From Aminobacter aminovorans (GTDB lineage: Bacteria; Pseudomonadota; Alphaproteobacteria; Rhizobiales; Rhizobiaceae): a DNA stretch of 64,000 bases. The notes under the pieces are model-generated. The model searched no databases. It saw only the letters and a program-made list of their open reading frames with translations, and was not told the DNA's origin. The stretch's first letter is position 1; each line of letters begins with the position of its first letter. A program made the translations under genes and the position numbers. Below are positions 1 through 8,500 of the stretch, one piece after another. Location of the stretch: the NCBI RefSeq assembly GCF_900445235.1, contig NZ_UFSM01000002.1:356427-420426 (forward strand). The letters run 5' to 3'.

Positions 1-1141
1 CATTCGGCACGCTCTGCTCGAACAGATCCACAACGTCGCCGTGCATCCGTATCGCGACGCCGCCCTCTTGGTCCAGCTACATGCCAGGTGCACAGCCTGG
101 GATGTTGCGCAATGTTCCCGGTTGCCTGCGCGCTCCTCTGGGACCGCTTGCGAACAAGCCGTCCTATCTGCCTCGCGCTCTGCCATGGTTCATGCGGTGG
201 CTCAAAGCAGGGCAATTGGGACGAATGACCCTTCTTGCGCGGCACATGCGCGCGCTGCACAGCCCCGCTTTGGCCGAGTGGCAGAGGCTCGTCGGACCAC
301 AACTTTACGCACGGTTCATCCGGCAGGAAGGCGAGGCCGTTCTTTGGGATCATCCTGGTGCGGGTCCGGCTGATGAGGTCGAGGCTAGGCTGAAGGCGGA
401 GTTTGGCATCGAGGTCGAAATGCTCGGTCCCACCGAACTGCAAAAAATGTCCCCCGGCATCTCCTCGAAGGTGAGACGCGGAATGGCCCACACCGTCAGT
501 CCCGCCCAGCTGAACGCCGCACTGGCCGCCCTTATGGAGCGCGAGGGCGTCCGCTTTATCCGCGAACGCGTGCTGAAACTCATTCGTGATGGGCGACGGT
601 TGGCTTGTCCTGACGTCAACGGGCAACCATCGCGCCCGCGAGATCGTGGTCGCCTGTGGCGTCTGGTCTGCCGAGTTGATCGCGCCTCTGGGGGTCAAGG
701 TGCCGCTTGAGAGCCAGCGCGGCTATCACGTCATGTTGCCCCCGGACGCAATTGACCTTGCCATGCCTTTCATTCATCGGACGCGGCATCGGCATGACGC
801 CGATGCTGGAGGGTGCGCGCGTAGTGGGAACTGTGGAATTCTCCGGCCTCGACGGCGTTCCCAATGAGAAGCGGGCCGATCAGGCTCTCTACCATGCGAG
901 GGACATTTTCCCCGCGCTGAAGGCCACGCCGCGGCAGATCTGGACGGGTCAGCGTCCAGCCACACCGGACTCGCTACACGTCCTTGGATCAGTGCCAGAA
1001 CATCGCGGCCTCTGGCTGTGCTTCGGGCATGGAGCCTATGGCATGACGGGTGCGCCGCCGAGTGGACGCCTGGTCGCCGACCTGATCCTGAAGCGGCCAC
1101 CTCGGCTTGACGCGGCGCCCTATTCGGTAACTCGGTTCTGA
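1..1141 (+). pseudogene. Frameshifted D-amino acid dehydrogenase (DadA-like)
   Basis: The intact enzyme would be an FAD-dependent membrane-associated oxidase that deaminates D-amino acids to 2-oxo acids. The reading is broken across three frames. Frame 3 from about 81 carries the start of the substrate domain (PGMLRNVPGCLRAPLGPL). It continues to about 590, passes to frame 1 (586-780, with EIVVACGVWSAELIAPLG), then to frame 2 (about 780-1141, with the C-terminal FAD contact region LCFGHGAYGMTGAPPSGRLV). The N-terminal Rossmann GxGxxG segment is not visible in bases 1-80, so the 5' end is outside the window or lost. It converges on the aminotransferase gene downstream. Two frameshifts make a functional protein unlikely unless they are sequencing errors. 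The family call is good; exact substrate is unknown. Confidence 0.8.
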
Positions 1142-1161
1142 GGGCGGCCTTCGACTGAACG

Positions 1162-2247
1162 TCAGCGAACGGCGTAAACCCAGTTTCGTTCGTCGACCGA
1201 CAGGCCTCGTTGTATCCCGACCAGCTCACTGCGCAGCTGGCTTGTGACAGGGCCGACCTGGCCATCAGCTATGGTGAACGAACCACCGGAAAAACGCACG
1301 GCACCGATTGCAGCGACGACCGCAGCCGTGCCACAGGCGAAAACCTCCCGCAGCCTGCCGCTTGCGGCGTCTGATTGCCATTGGTCGAAACTGTAAGCCT
1401 TCTCCTCGATGGCAATACCAGCGTCGCGAGCGATCGAGATGAGAGACGCACGGGTGATGCCGGGTAGGATCGTGCCCAAAGGCGGCGTTACGATGCTGCC
1501 GTCGTCCATGACAAAAAAGATATTCATGCCGCCGAGTTCTTCCACCCAGCGGCGCTCCGCGGCATCGAGAAACACGACCTGATCGCAATCATGCTTTGCC
1601 GCCTCAGCTTGTGCGATCAGGCTGCCAGCATAATTGCCACCACACTTGGCCGCTCCCGTGCCACCCGCCGCTGCCCGACTGTAATTGTCTGAGACCCAGA
1701 CCGTAATCGGCTTCTCCCCACCCTTGAAATAGGCGCCAACCGGAGATGCGATAACGCAGAAGATGTATTGAGATGCGGGACGCACGCCCAGAAACGCGTC
1801 GCTTGCGAACATGAACGGTCGGAGATAGAGGCTGCCTTCCCCTTCCGGAATCCACTCGCGGTCAATCCCGACGAGCGCTTCAACCGCTTTGACAAAGACG
1901 GCTTCCGGCAACTGCGGCATTGCCATGCGTTCGGCGGAACGATTGAAGCGACGCGCATTCTCCTCGGGACGAAACAGGGCAATCTCGCCACTGCTTGTCC
2001 TGTACGCCTTCATGCCTTCGAAGATTTCCTGGGCGTAGTGTAGCACTGCGCTGGCTGGATCGAGAGAAAACGGCTCTCGCGGCCTGACGCGCGCGTCGTG
2101 CCAACCTTGATCTGCCGACCAGCTCATCGTCACCATATGGTCGGTGAAAATCCTGCCGAAACCGGGGTTTTCCAGAAGCTTCGCCCGGTCCCGTGAAGGC
2201 ACCGGATCTGTTGCCCGCGTGGTGGTGAGCTCAAAAGTCTTGTCCAT
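1162..2247 (-). CDS. ilvE: Branched-chain amino acid aminotransferase
   Basis: A PLP-dependent fold-type IV transaminase that moves the amino group of Ile, Leu or Val to 2-oxoglutarate in the cytoplasm. The 361-residue length fits the long BCAT2-like subgroup. Visible signatures are YAQEIFEGMKAY near residue 75, the PLP lysine in GGTGAAKCGGNYAG, the LGGMNIFFV segment, and the C-terminal EVFACGTAAVV. The ATG at 2247 is preferred because GAGG lies about six bases upstream; another in-frame ATG at 2262 lacks a clear ribosome site. It is the last gene of a minus-strand run with thiolase and acyl-CoA dehydrogenase, so a catabolic rather than biosynthetic role is likely. The operon context is inferred; the family call is firm. 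Confidence 0.93.
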   Translation of the reverse strand: MDKTFELTTTRATDPVPSRDRAKLLENPGFGRIFTDHMVTMSWSADQGWHDARVRPREPFSLDPASAVLHYAQEIFEGMKAYRTSSGEIALFRPEENARRFNRSAERMAMPQLPEAVFVKAVEALVGIDREWIPEGEGSLYLRPFMFASDAFLGVRPASQYIFCVIASPVGAYFKGGEKPITVWVSDNYSRAAAGGTGAAKCGGNYAGSLIAQAEAAKHDCDQVVFLDAAERRWVEELGGMNIFFVMDDGSIVTPPLGTILPGITRASLISIARDAGIAIEEKAYSFDQWQSDAASGRLREVFACGTAAVVAAIGAVRFSGGSFTIADGQVGPVTSQLRSELVGIQRGLSVDERNWVYAVR

Positions 2248-2281
2248 AGCAGCCTCATTCATCGCAGACACGCCTATATAG

Positions 2282-2546
2282 TCATTTGGGAGCCATTCGA
2301 ATGGCTCCATCCAGCCTGATCGTTTCGCCATTCAACATCGGATTCAAGACGATGCTCTCCACCAAGAGCGCATATTCCCACAAGATTGATCTCGATTGCC
2401 TTCCTGAACGCCTCGACAGGGTGCGGCATGAATTCCCGGCCGACGGCCTTGATTGCAGGAGCGACGCTGGCGCGGTGCCGAGCGGTCGCTGCACCTAGAC
2501 CCGATGCGCCGCCGGTGACGACCACCGCAGCTCCTTCAATCCGCAC
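2282..2546 (-). pseudogene. Remnant of an HSD17B10-type short-chain dehydrogenase
   Basis: Three pieces of one gene of about 255 codons survive in 265 bases. The first is the N-terminus [20 protein letters not shown] with the NAD-binding TGxxxGxG motif. The second is a middle piece around [14 protein letters not shown]. The third, after a frame change, is the C-terminus [20 protein letters not shown]. The catalytic Ser-Tyr-Lys region is gone. The family (3-hydroxyacyl-CoA / 2-methyl-3-hydroxybutyryl-CoA dehydrogenase) acts in isoleucine degradation just before thiolysis, which matches its place directly downstream of the thiolase gene. It cannot encode an active enzyme. Confidence 0.8.
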
Positions 2547-2555
2547 CAGCGCCTC

Positions 2556-3737
2556 CTAGATGATTTCAAGCGCAATGGCAGTGGCTTCACCACCGCCAAT
2601 GCAAAGTGCGGCCACGCCGCGCTTTGCACCACGTGCCTTCAGGGCGCCGATCAGCGTCGCGACGATGCGCGCGCCGCTTGCGCCGATGGGGTGGCCAAGC
2701 GCGGTTGCTCCTCCGTTGACGTTGATCTTGTCGTGAGGAATATCGAGATCGCGCATCGCAATCATTGCCACTGCCGCGAAAGCCTCGTTGACCTCGAAAA
2801 GGTCAACATCCGCAACCGACCAGCCGGCCTTTTGCAAGAGCTTTCGGATGGCAAAGACGGGTGCGGTTGTGAACAGGGCCGGCGCATGTGCGTGTGCAGC
2901 GGTGGCAACAACCTGCGCCTCCTGCGCGAGGCCTAACCGCGACGCGACGCTGGCGCGGGTCATCACCAGTGCAGCAGCGCCGTCGGAGATGGAGGCGGAT
3001 GTCGCGGCAGTAATGGTGCCGTCCTTGGCGAAGGCGGGCTTCAGCGACGGGACCTTTTCCGGTTTCGCCTTGCCTGGCTGCTCGTCTTCCGAGACCACGA
3101 CATCGCCGCCGCGACTGGTTACCGTCACGGGCACGATTTCGGCTGCGAAGGCTCCGCTGTTTATCGCAGCATTGGCGCGGGACAAGCTTGCGAGCGCGAA
3201 TGCGTCCTGTTCGGTGCGGGAGAACTGGTAGTCGCGCGCAGTATCCTCGGCAAAGGCACCCATCGGCTTGCCCTTGTCATAGGCATCTTCCAGCCCGTCC
3301 ATCATCATCGTGTCGATGATCCGGTCATGGCCGATGCGCGCGCCGCTGCGATGCTTGGGAAGGGCGTAGGGCGCGTTGGACATGCTCTCCATGCCACCGG
3401 CAATGACGACGTCGGCGGCACCTGACGCAAGCGCCTCGGCCGCCATGATTGCCGCCTGCATGCCGCTGCCACACATCTTGTTGACGGTGGTCGCCTCGAC
3501 TGACTGCGGCAATCCAGCACCGAGGGCCGCCTGTCGTGCAGGCGCCTGTCCGAGAGCTGCCGGCAAAACGCAGCCCATGTAGATTCGGTCGATGATTTGT
3601 GGGTCGACGCCACTTCGATCAACCGCCGCCTTGACGGCGGCGGCACCAAGTTGCGTTGCCGAGGTGCCGGAAAAGGCCCCCTGAAAAGCGCCCATGGGGG
3701 TGCGGGCATATGAGGAGATAATGATTGGGTCGGTCAT
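2556..3737 (-). CDS. Acetyl-CoA C-acetyltransferase (thiolase)
   Basis: A 393-residue thiolase that condenses or cleaves acetoacetyl-CoA-type substrates, including 2-methylacetoacetyl-CoA in isoleucine breakdown. The nucleophilic Cys is in VNKMCGSGMQAA near residue 90, the histidine motif is GGATALGHPIGASGARI, and the second catalytic Cys is in ALCIGGGEA near the C-terminus. The ATG at 3737 is chosen because TAGGAG lies eight bases before it; upstream in-frame codons belong to the acyl-CoA dehydrogenase region. It starts 10 bp after the acyl-CoA dehydrogenase stop and ends 9 bp before the SDR remnant, so it sits in a tight minus-strand operon. All catalytic residues are present, so it should be active. 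Confidence 0.93.
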   Translation of the reverse strand: MTDPIIISSYARTPMGAFQGAFSGTSATQLGAAAVKAAVDRSGVDPQIIDRIYMGCVLPAALGQAPARQAALGAGLPQSVEATTVNKMCGSGMQAAIMAAEALASGAADVVIAGGMESMSNAPYALPKHRSGARIGHDRIIDTMMMDGLEDAYDKGKPMGAFAEDTARDYQFSRTEQDAFALASLSRANAAINSGAFAAEIVPVTVTSRGGDVVVSEDEQPGKAKPEKVPSLKPAFAKDGTITAATSASISDGAAALVMTRASVASRLGLAQEAQVVATAAHAHAPALFTTAPVFAIRKLLQKAGWSVADVDLFEVNEAFAAVAMIAMRDLDIPHDKINVNGGATALGHPIGASGARIVATLIGALKARGAKRGVAALCIGGGEATAIALEII

Positions 3738-3747
3738 TGTTTGACTC

Positions 3748-4875
3748 CTACAGGCTGCGCGCGATGACGAGACGCTGAATGTCCGATGTGCCTTCATATA
3801 TCTGGCACACACGGACATCACGATAGATCTTGGCGAGCCCGAACTCTTCGAGATAACCATAGCCTCCCAATGTCTGCATCGCACCCGAAACAACGGCCTC
3901 TGCGGTTTCAGATGCAAAAAGTTTGGCCATCGAAGCCTGGGTCAGGCAGGACGCGCCAGCGTCCTTGAGGGACGCAGCCGAGAGAACCAACTGCAGCGCA
4001 GCCTCGAGGCGGGTAGCCAGATCGGCCAATCGGAAACCCACCGCCTGATGCTGAATGATCGGCTGGCCGAAGCTCTTGCGTTCCTTGGCGTAGCTGATCG
4101 CGACCTCCAGGGCTGCCCGGGCCATGCCGACGCTCTGCGCGGCGATGCCGATGCGACCTGCCTCAAGGTTTGAAAGGGCTATGCCATATCCCAGCCCCTC
4201 AGCACCCAGTCTTAGCTCATCCTCGATGAACAGGTCCTCGAACCTTATCGCACAGGTATCTGAGGCACCTTGCCCGAGCTTGTGTTCAAGCTTGTCGATC
4301 CCGTAGCCCGGACGGTCGGTAGGTACCAGAAAGGCGGAGATGCCGCGCTTGCCCGCGGCCGGATCGGTAACCGCGTAGACAATTGCCAATCCCGCGATCC
4401 GTCCGGACGTAATGAACTGCTTGGCCCCGTTCAGGCGATAGCCGCCATCGATCTTTTCGGCGCGCGTGCGCAGCGCCGCGGCGTCAGACCCGGCATCTGC
4501 CTCCGTCAAGGCAAAAGCCCCGATCATTCGTCCCGCCATCAGATCCGGCAGGAACCGCGCTTGTTGGGCAGACGTGCCGTCCTTGATCAGACTTGAAACG
4601 ATAAGGCTGTTTTGGATGGACGTAATTGTCGACAGCGCGCCGTCAGCCGCAGCGATTTCTATCAACGCCAAAGCATAGCTCGTATAGTCTGCAGCGGCCC
4701 CGCCAAATTCGACCGGCGCGGTCATTCCCATCAGGCCGAGCTCTGCCATGCGTTGGAACAATGCTGGAGGATAACCGCCGTTCCTTTCAAAACTTGTGCT
4801 GTGGGGGCGTATTTCCGCTTGAGCGAAATTGCGCACCATGTCGCGGATCGCGGCCTGAGTATCGTTGAGGGTCAT
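3748..4875 (-). CDS. Acyl-CoA dehydrogenase (short/branched-chain type)
   Basis: An FAD flavoenzyme of 375 residues that introduces the alpha-beta double bond into an acyl-CoA and passes electrons to ETF. The family landmarks are AFALTEADAGSDAAALRTRA (FAD/substrate region), the arginine-rich ERKSFGQPIIQHQAVGF helix, the LGGYGYLEEFGLAKIYRDVR motif and the catalytic glutamate in IYEGTSDIQ. The ATG at 4875 gives the standard N-terminus. Reading frames continue upstream only because the neighbouring remnant is open there. With a thiolase, an HSD17B10 remnant and a branched-chain aminotransferase next door, 2-methylbutyryl-CoA or isobutyryl-CoA is the likely substrate; this is inference from context. 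Confidence 0.92.
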   Translation of the reverse strand: MTLNDTQAAIRDMVRNFAQAEIRPHSTSFERNGGYPPALFQRMAELGLMGMTAPVEFGGAAADYTSYALALIEIAAADGALSTITSIQNSLIVSSLIKDGTSAQQARFLPDLMAGRMIGAFALTEADAGSDAAALRTRAEKIDGGYRLNGAKQFITSGRIAGLAIVYAVTDPAAGKRGISAFLVPTDRPGYGIDKLEHKLGQGASDTCAIRFEDLFIEDELRLGAEGLGYGIALSNLEAGRIGIAAQSVGMARAALEVAISYAKERKSFGQPIIQHQAVGFRLADLATRLEAALQLVLSAASLKDAGASCLTQASMAKLFASETAEAVVSGAMQTLGGYGYLEEFGLAKIYRDVRVCQIYEGTSDIQRLVIARSL

Positions 4876-4880
4876 TTCCG

Positions 4881-5282
4881 TCAGGCCGCCTTGCTGGCTA
4901 GAGTCTCGGGGGTCATGGCTGCGAGCAGCGATGCGCGCTTTCCAGCGTACTCGGCGATTGCGGCCTCCTTGATCGGCCCGAAAGCCCTGTGCATCTGGGC
5001 ACCCCAAAGCGCCGTTGCTGCAAGGTCTTCGTTAAGACCCGGCTGGAATACGACATCGTGGGCCTTGAGATGTTTCACCGCTTTCCAGAGCTGTTGATCA
5101 TATGCGCCGACAGGCGAGCCGCGATACCCTGATATGAGCCCTGATGTCTTGTGGCCCCATCGCCGGCCCAGTCGCCTTTGCATCAACGGCAATCGCACCA
5201 AAGCCTGGATACCTGTCATGAAAGTTGGGCCGGCCTCGGTGTTGTAGATCGGGTCCAAGCTGGTACTGCGTTCGAATTTCAC
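4881..5282 (-). pseudogene. Internally deleted indolepyruvate ferredoxin oxidoreductase
   Basis: The 133-codon frame joins two ends of a protein that is normally about 1,150 residues. Residues 1-95 match the N-terminal TPP-binding part of the fused IorAB-type 2-oxoacid:ferredoxin oxidoreductase (SGYRGSPVGAYDQ, VFQPGLNEDLAATALWG). Residues 97-120 match the extreme C-terminus (FGPIKEAAIAEYAGKRASLL). About 1,000 codons are missing with the frame kept. The intact enzyme converts branched-chain or aromatic 2-oxo acids to acyl-CoAs, the step between the aminotransferase and acyl-CoA dehydrogenase of this operon. All catalytic and Fe-S domains are gone, so this is best read as a deletion remnant that is still first in the operon. 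Confidence 0.78.
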
Positions 5283-5392
5283 GCCAATCCTCCCTAGATT
5301 GGCGATATATGCTCTAAAATTTCCTCCAATTCAGACCAATTATGCGCGTTCTTACTCGCTAAAAATAGTGAACTTTGCTACTCGACTGCAGC

Positions 5393-5866
5393 ATGACAGC
5401 GAACATTGCCAATCCGCTGAAACTCGACAAGCAAGACCTCAAGATCTTGAACGCGCTGACTCGCGACGGCAGAATTACCTGGAGCGAGCTTGCCGAGGAA
5501 ATCGGCCTGTCACTGACACCAACGCTCCGCCGCGTGCGGAGGCTCGAGCAGGATGGGATCATTCGAGGCTACACGGCCGATCTGGATCAGGCGAAACTCA
5601 TTGGCGCGATGGGGCTATTCATAACCATCACGATGGAAAGGCAAGTCGAGGAAATTCTTGCCAAATTTGAAACCGCGGTCGCTGGGTTACCCGAAGTGAT
5701 GAGCGGATATCTCATAAGTGGCGGTCACGACTACATGCTGCACGCCTTCGTCCGCGACCTCGACCATTATCGAGAATTGCTGGCCGTGCTGACACGCATC
5801 GATGGCATTGCCCATATCCAGTCGAGCTTCATCCTGAAGACATTCGCCCGACACGTCGGCACTTGA
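5393..5866 (+). CDS. Lrp/AsnC family transcriptional regulator
   Basis: A 157-residue feast/famine regulator. Residues about 10-55 form the winged helix-turn-helix (LDKQDLKILNALTRDGRITW, SELAEEIGLSLTPTLRRVRRLE) and residues about 75-150 form the RAM/AsnC effector domain (MSGYLISGGHDYMLHAFVRDL). Such proteins bind an amino acid and act as dimers of dimers on DNA. It is divergent from the remnant-headed amino-acid catabolic operon across 110 bp, the classical arrangement for a local activator. The ATG at 5393 is used; a TTG at 5375 is possible, and neither has a strong ribosome site. Ligand is unknown, branched-chain amino acids being the natural guess. Confidence 0.9.
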   Translation: MTANIANPLKLDKQDLKILNALTRDGRITWSELAEEIGLSLTPTLRRVRRLEQDGIIRGYTADLDQAKLIGAMGLFITITMERQVEEILAKFETAVAGLPEVMSGYLISGGHDYMLHAFVRDLDHYRELLAVLTRIDGIAHIQSSFILKTFARHVGT

Positions 5867-5906
5867 AAGACTGAACCCAAGAGCTGCCGACACGCCTGCG
5901 TCGATG

Positions 5907-6746
5907 CTACGAAATCAGGCGGCCAGCAGGAACCGATGGAAAGGCAGGAAGCTCCTGCGACGCGACACCAGGCGGGGTGTCGCAGACGAAGTTCCATTCC
6001 GGCATCGGCAATACGTCGCGCAGCAGCGCCTGCGTGTACGGATGGGATGGCGACGACAAGACCGTATCGACATTGCCGTGTTCTACAATCTGCCCCCGAT
6101 CGAGGACGATGATCTTCTGGCAGATGTCAGCGACCACACCAAAGTCGTGCGTAACGAGCAGGTAACCGATGCCAGACGTGCGGTGCAGGTCGAGGAGCAA
6201 GTCGATCAGTTTCGCCTGGACTGAGACATCGAGCGCCGAGAGAGGTTCATCCAGCACCAGCAATTCAGGCTCCGGCGCAAGTGCCCGCGCCATGCAGACA
6301 CGCTGGCACTGACCTGTGCTGAGTTCGTGCGGATGGCGGTCGAGAAGGTCGTCGCTGAGCGCAACACGCTCGAGCAAGTGGCGGAGACGTTCGCTTCTTG
6401 CGGCGGCTCCTTCTTTGGGCAGCCAGTTGACCAGTGGCTCGGTCAGGATCCGGCGAATGGTCCAGCGCGGGTTAAGGCTTGACCTCGGATCCTGGAACAC
6501 GCCCTGGATGCCGCGACGAGCCTTCCGCCGCGCCATGCCATCGACAAGAGGTTGGCCATGCCATCGCACGCGGCCGCTGTCCGGCCGCTCGAGGCCCAGG
6601 ATGCACTTTGCGATCGTGCTCTTGCCCGAGCCGGACTGTCCGACAAGCCCTACGATCGCGGCCTGACCAACCTCAAAGGAGACATTGGTGAGAACCTCGT
6701 TATCCTTGTAGCGCTTGGACAGCCTTTCTACCGACAGCATCGTCAT
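5907..6746 (-). CDS. ABC transporter ATP-binding protein, DppF/NikE type
   Basis: A 279-residue ATPase of the peptide/nickel importer family. Walker A is GQSGSGKST near residue 40, Walker B is LLVLDEPLSALDVS, and the switch histidine is in VTHDFG. The signature is LSTGQCQR rather than LSGGQ, a change of Gly to Thr. The C-terminus has the family's substrate-transporter linker (SSPSHPYTQALL). Its ATG overlaps the stop of the upstream permease-ATPase by 4 bp, so it is translationally coupled and last in the riboswitch-led operon. It should pair with the ATPase half of that fusion to energise the two permeases. Confident as to family; the cargo is inferred from the B12 riboswitch. Confidence 0.92.
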   Translation of the reverse strand: MTMLSVERLSKRYKDNEVLTNVSFEVGQAAIVGLVGQSGSGKSTIAKCILGLERPDSGRVRWHGQPLVDGMARRKARRGIQGVFQDPRSSLNPRWTIRRILTEPLVNWLPKEGAAARSERLRHLLERVALSDDLLDRHPHELSTGQCQRVCMARALAPEPELLVLDEPLSALDVSVQAKLIDLLLDLHRTSGIGYLLVTHDFGVVADICQKIIVLDRGQIVEHGNVDTVLSSPSHPYTQALLRDVLPMPEWNFVCDTPPGVASQELPAFPSVPAGRLIS

Positions 6747-8500
6747 GCCTCCTCCAAAGCTGCACGACGCAGCCGCCGGCCCGGTATCGCCGTCAGCAAC
6801 TCCCGCGTATAGGCATGGGCCGAACTTCCGAACACGGTCGCGGTCGGCCCACTGTCCATGACGGCGCCGTTTCGCATGATGACAACGCGATCGACGACGC
6901 GTGAGACAACGCGCAAGTCGTGGGACACAAGAAGCAGGGCAAGTCCGTAGCGGTCCTGCAGATCGCGAAGCAAATCCAAAACGCGGAGCTGGGTCGAGAC
7001 GTCAAGGGCCGTCGTCGGTTCATCAGCAATAAGCAGCTTTGGCCTGTTGACGACGGCCATGGCGATGACGGCACGCTGTCGCATCCCGCCACTGAGCTCG
7101 TGCGGAAACTGCGCCAGCACGCGCGCCGGCAGATGAACTTCATCCAGCACCTCGCGCAATCTGCACTCGAGCGCAGCTGCGGAGGGGGCAAGGTGGGCCT
7201 GCATCACCTCGCGGATCTGATCACCGATGCGCAATACGGGATTGAGCGCGGAGAGAGGATCCTGGTTGACCAGCGTCACCATCCGCCCGCGCACCTGTTG
7301 CCAGTCGTCCCAGGACCACCGAGCGGTGTCTTGGCCGAACAGCGAGACACGGCCGCTCACAAGGCCGAGCGGAGGCCTTGTCAGGCCGAGTGCCAAGGCA
7401 GCAAGTGTACTCTTGCCGGAGCCGCTTTCGCCGATCAGCCCGATGCTTTCGCCGCGCCCGACATGCAGACTGACGTCATCGAGGAGACGTCGACCGAAAT
7501 AGGGTGACCGGCGGTCGACGACGTCGACCCGGACAGCTTGCAGATCAAGGGCGGGAGTGGCCGACCCTTGGGGCGCGTCGAATGAGGCAACGATGGCATT
7601 GGCACACATAGGGCGGTTCGCGCCCCAGCGTGGGAGGCGCAACCAGTTGCGCGGGCCGTGGACAGCTCGGCCCTCGACACTGTCACGCACGATGTCGCCG
7701 AAGTAGTTCGCGGCCAGCACGACGACAAAGATTGCCATCCCCGGCGCGACGACCAGCCAGGGGGCGATCTCCATGCTGCCGCGCCCCTCATTCAGCATCG
7801 CGCCCCATTCCGGAGCGGGAGGTGGAACCCCGAGGCCAAGGAATGAGAGGGCCGAGACTGCTAGGATCAGGTTGCCGATGTCGAGCATCGCCAGCACAAG
7901 TATCGGCCCGATCAGGTTCAGAGCGATATGACCGGTCAGGATCTTCCATGTCGGCGTTCCGAGGCACCTGGCCGCCGACACATAGCCCTCTTGCGCCAGC
8001 TGAAGTGTAAAGCCACGGATAATGCGGGCATAGGCAGGCCACGCGACGACGGAGATGGCGATGATGAGCGGCACCATGCCGCCGCCCATCAGGGCGGCGA
8101 CGGCAATCGCCAGCACCAGCCGCGGAAAAGCGAGAAGCACATCGATGATCTTGGTCAGGACGAGATCGACCACGCCCCCGAAATAGCCGGCCACGACGCC
8201 GACGGCGACGCCGATCGACATGACAATCAGCACGGCGATGGCCGCGACCATCAGCGAGGTGCGACCGCCGTAAAGGAGCCGGGTGAAGACGTCGCGGCCG
8301 AAATCGTCCGTTCCAAGCAGGTTGGCGGCATTTGGCGGCAGCAGGACCTGCTTGAAGTCCGTGTCGACCGGGCTCAGGCCGGAGACGAGAGGCGCGGCGA
8401 GCACGGCGGCAATCATCGCCATCACGACGGCAAGCAGAAGGATGCCAACCGGGTCACGGCGCAGGCCACCCGCAAAGCGGCGCAGGACGCGGTCAGACAT
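6743..8500 (-). CDS. Fused ABC permease (DppC/NikC-like) and ATPase (DppD/NikD-like)
   Basis: One 585-residue chain carries what are usually two proteins. Residues about 1-280 are a multi-spanning inner-membrane permease with the LLGTDDFGRDVFTRLLYGGR signature typical of DppC-type proteins and the EAA-loop region AARCLGTPTWKI. From about residue 310 there is an ATPase with Walker A GESGSGKST, signature LSGGMRQR and Walker B LLIADEPTTALDVS. No stop or frameshift separates them. It overlaps the upstream permease by 8 bp and the downstream ATPase by 4 bp. The fusion ties one NBD to its permease at 1:1. A sequencing error that joined two genes is conceivable but both parts are complete. Confidence 0.9.
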   Translation of the reverse strand: MSDRVLRRFAGGLRRDPVGILLLAVVMAMIAAVLAAPLVSGLSPVDTDFKQVLLPPNAANLLGTDDFGRDVFTRLLYGGRTSLMVAAIAVLIVMSIGVAVGVVAGYFGGVVDLVLTKIIDVLLAFPRLVLAIAVAALMGGGMVPLIIAISVVAWPAYARIIRGFTLQLAQEGYVSAARCLGTPTWKILTGHIALNLIGPILVLAMLDIGNLILAVSALSFLGLGVPPPAPEWGAMLNEGRGSMEIAPWLVVAPGMAIFVVVLAANYFGDIVRDSVEGRAVHGPRNWLRLPRWGANRPMCANAIVASFDAPQGSATPALDLQAVRVDVVDRRSPYFGRRLLDDVSLHVGRGESIGLIGESGSGKSTLAALALGLTRPPLGLVSGRVSLFGQDTARWSWDDWQQVRGRMVTLVNQDPLSALNPVLRIGDQIREVMQAHLAPSAAALECRLREVLDEVHLPARVLAQFPHELSGGMRQRAVIAMAVVNRPKLLIADEPTTALDVSTQLRVLDLLRDLQDRYGLALLLVSHDLRVVSRVVDRVVIMRNGAVMDSGPTATVFGSSAHAYTRELLTAIPGRRLRRAALEEA

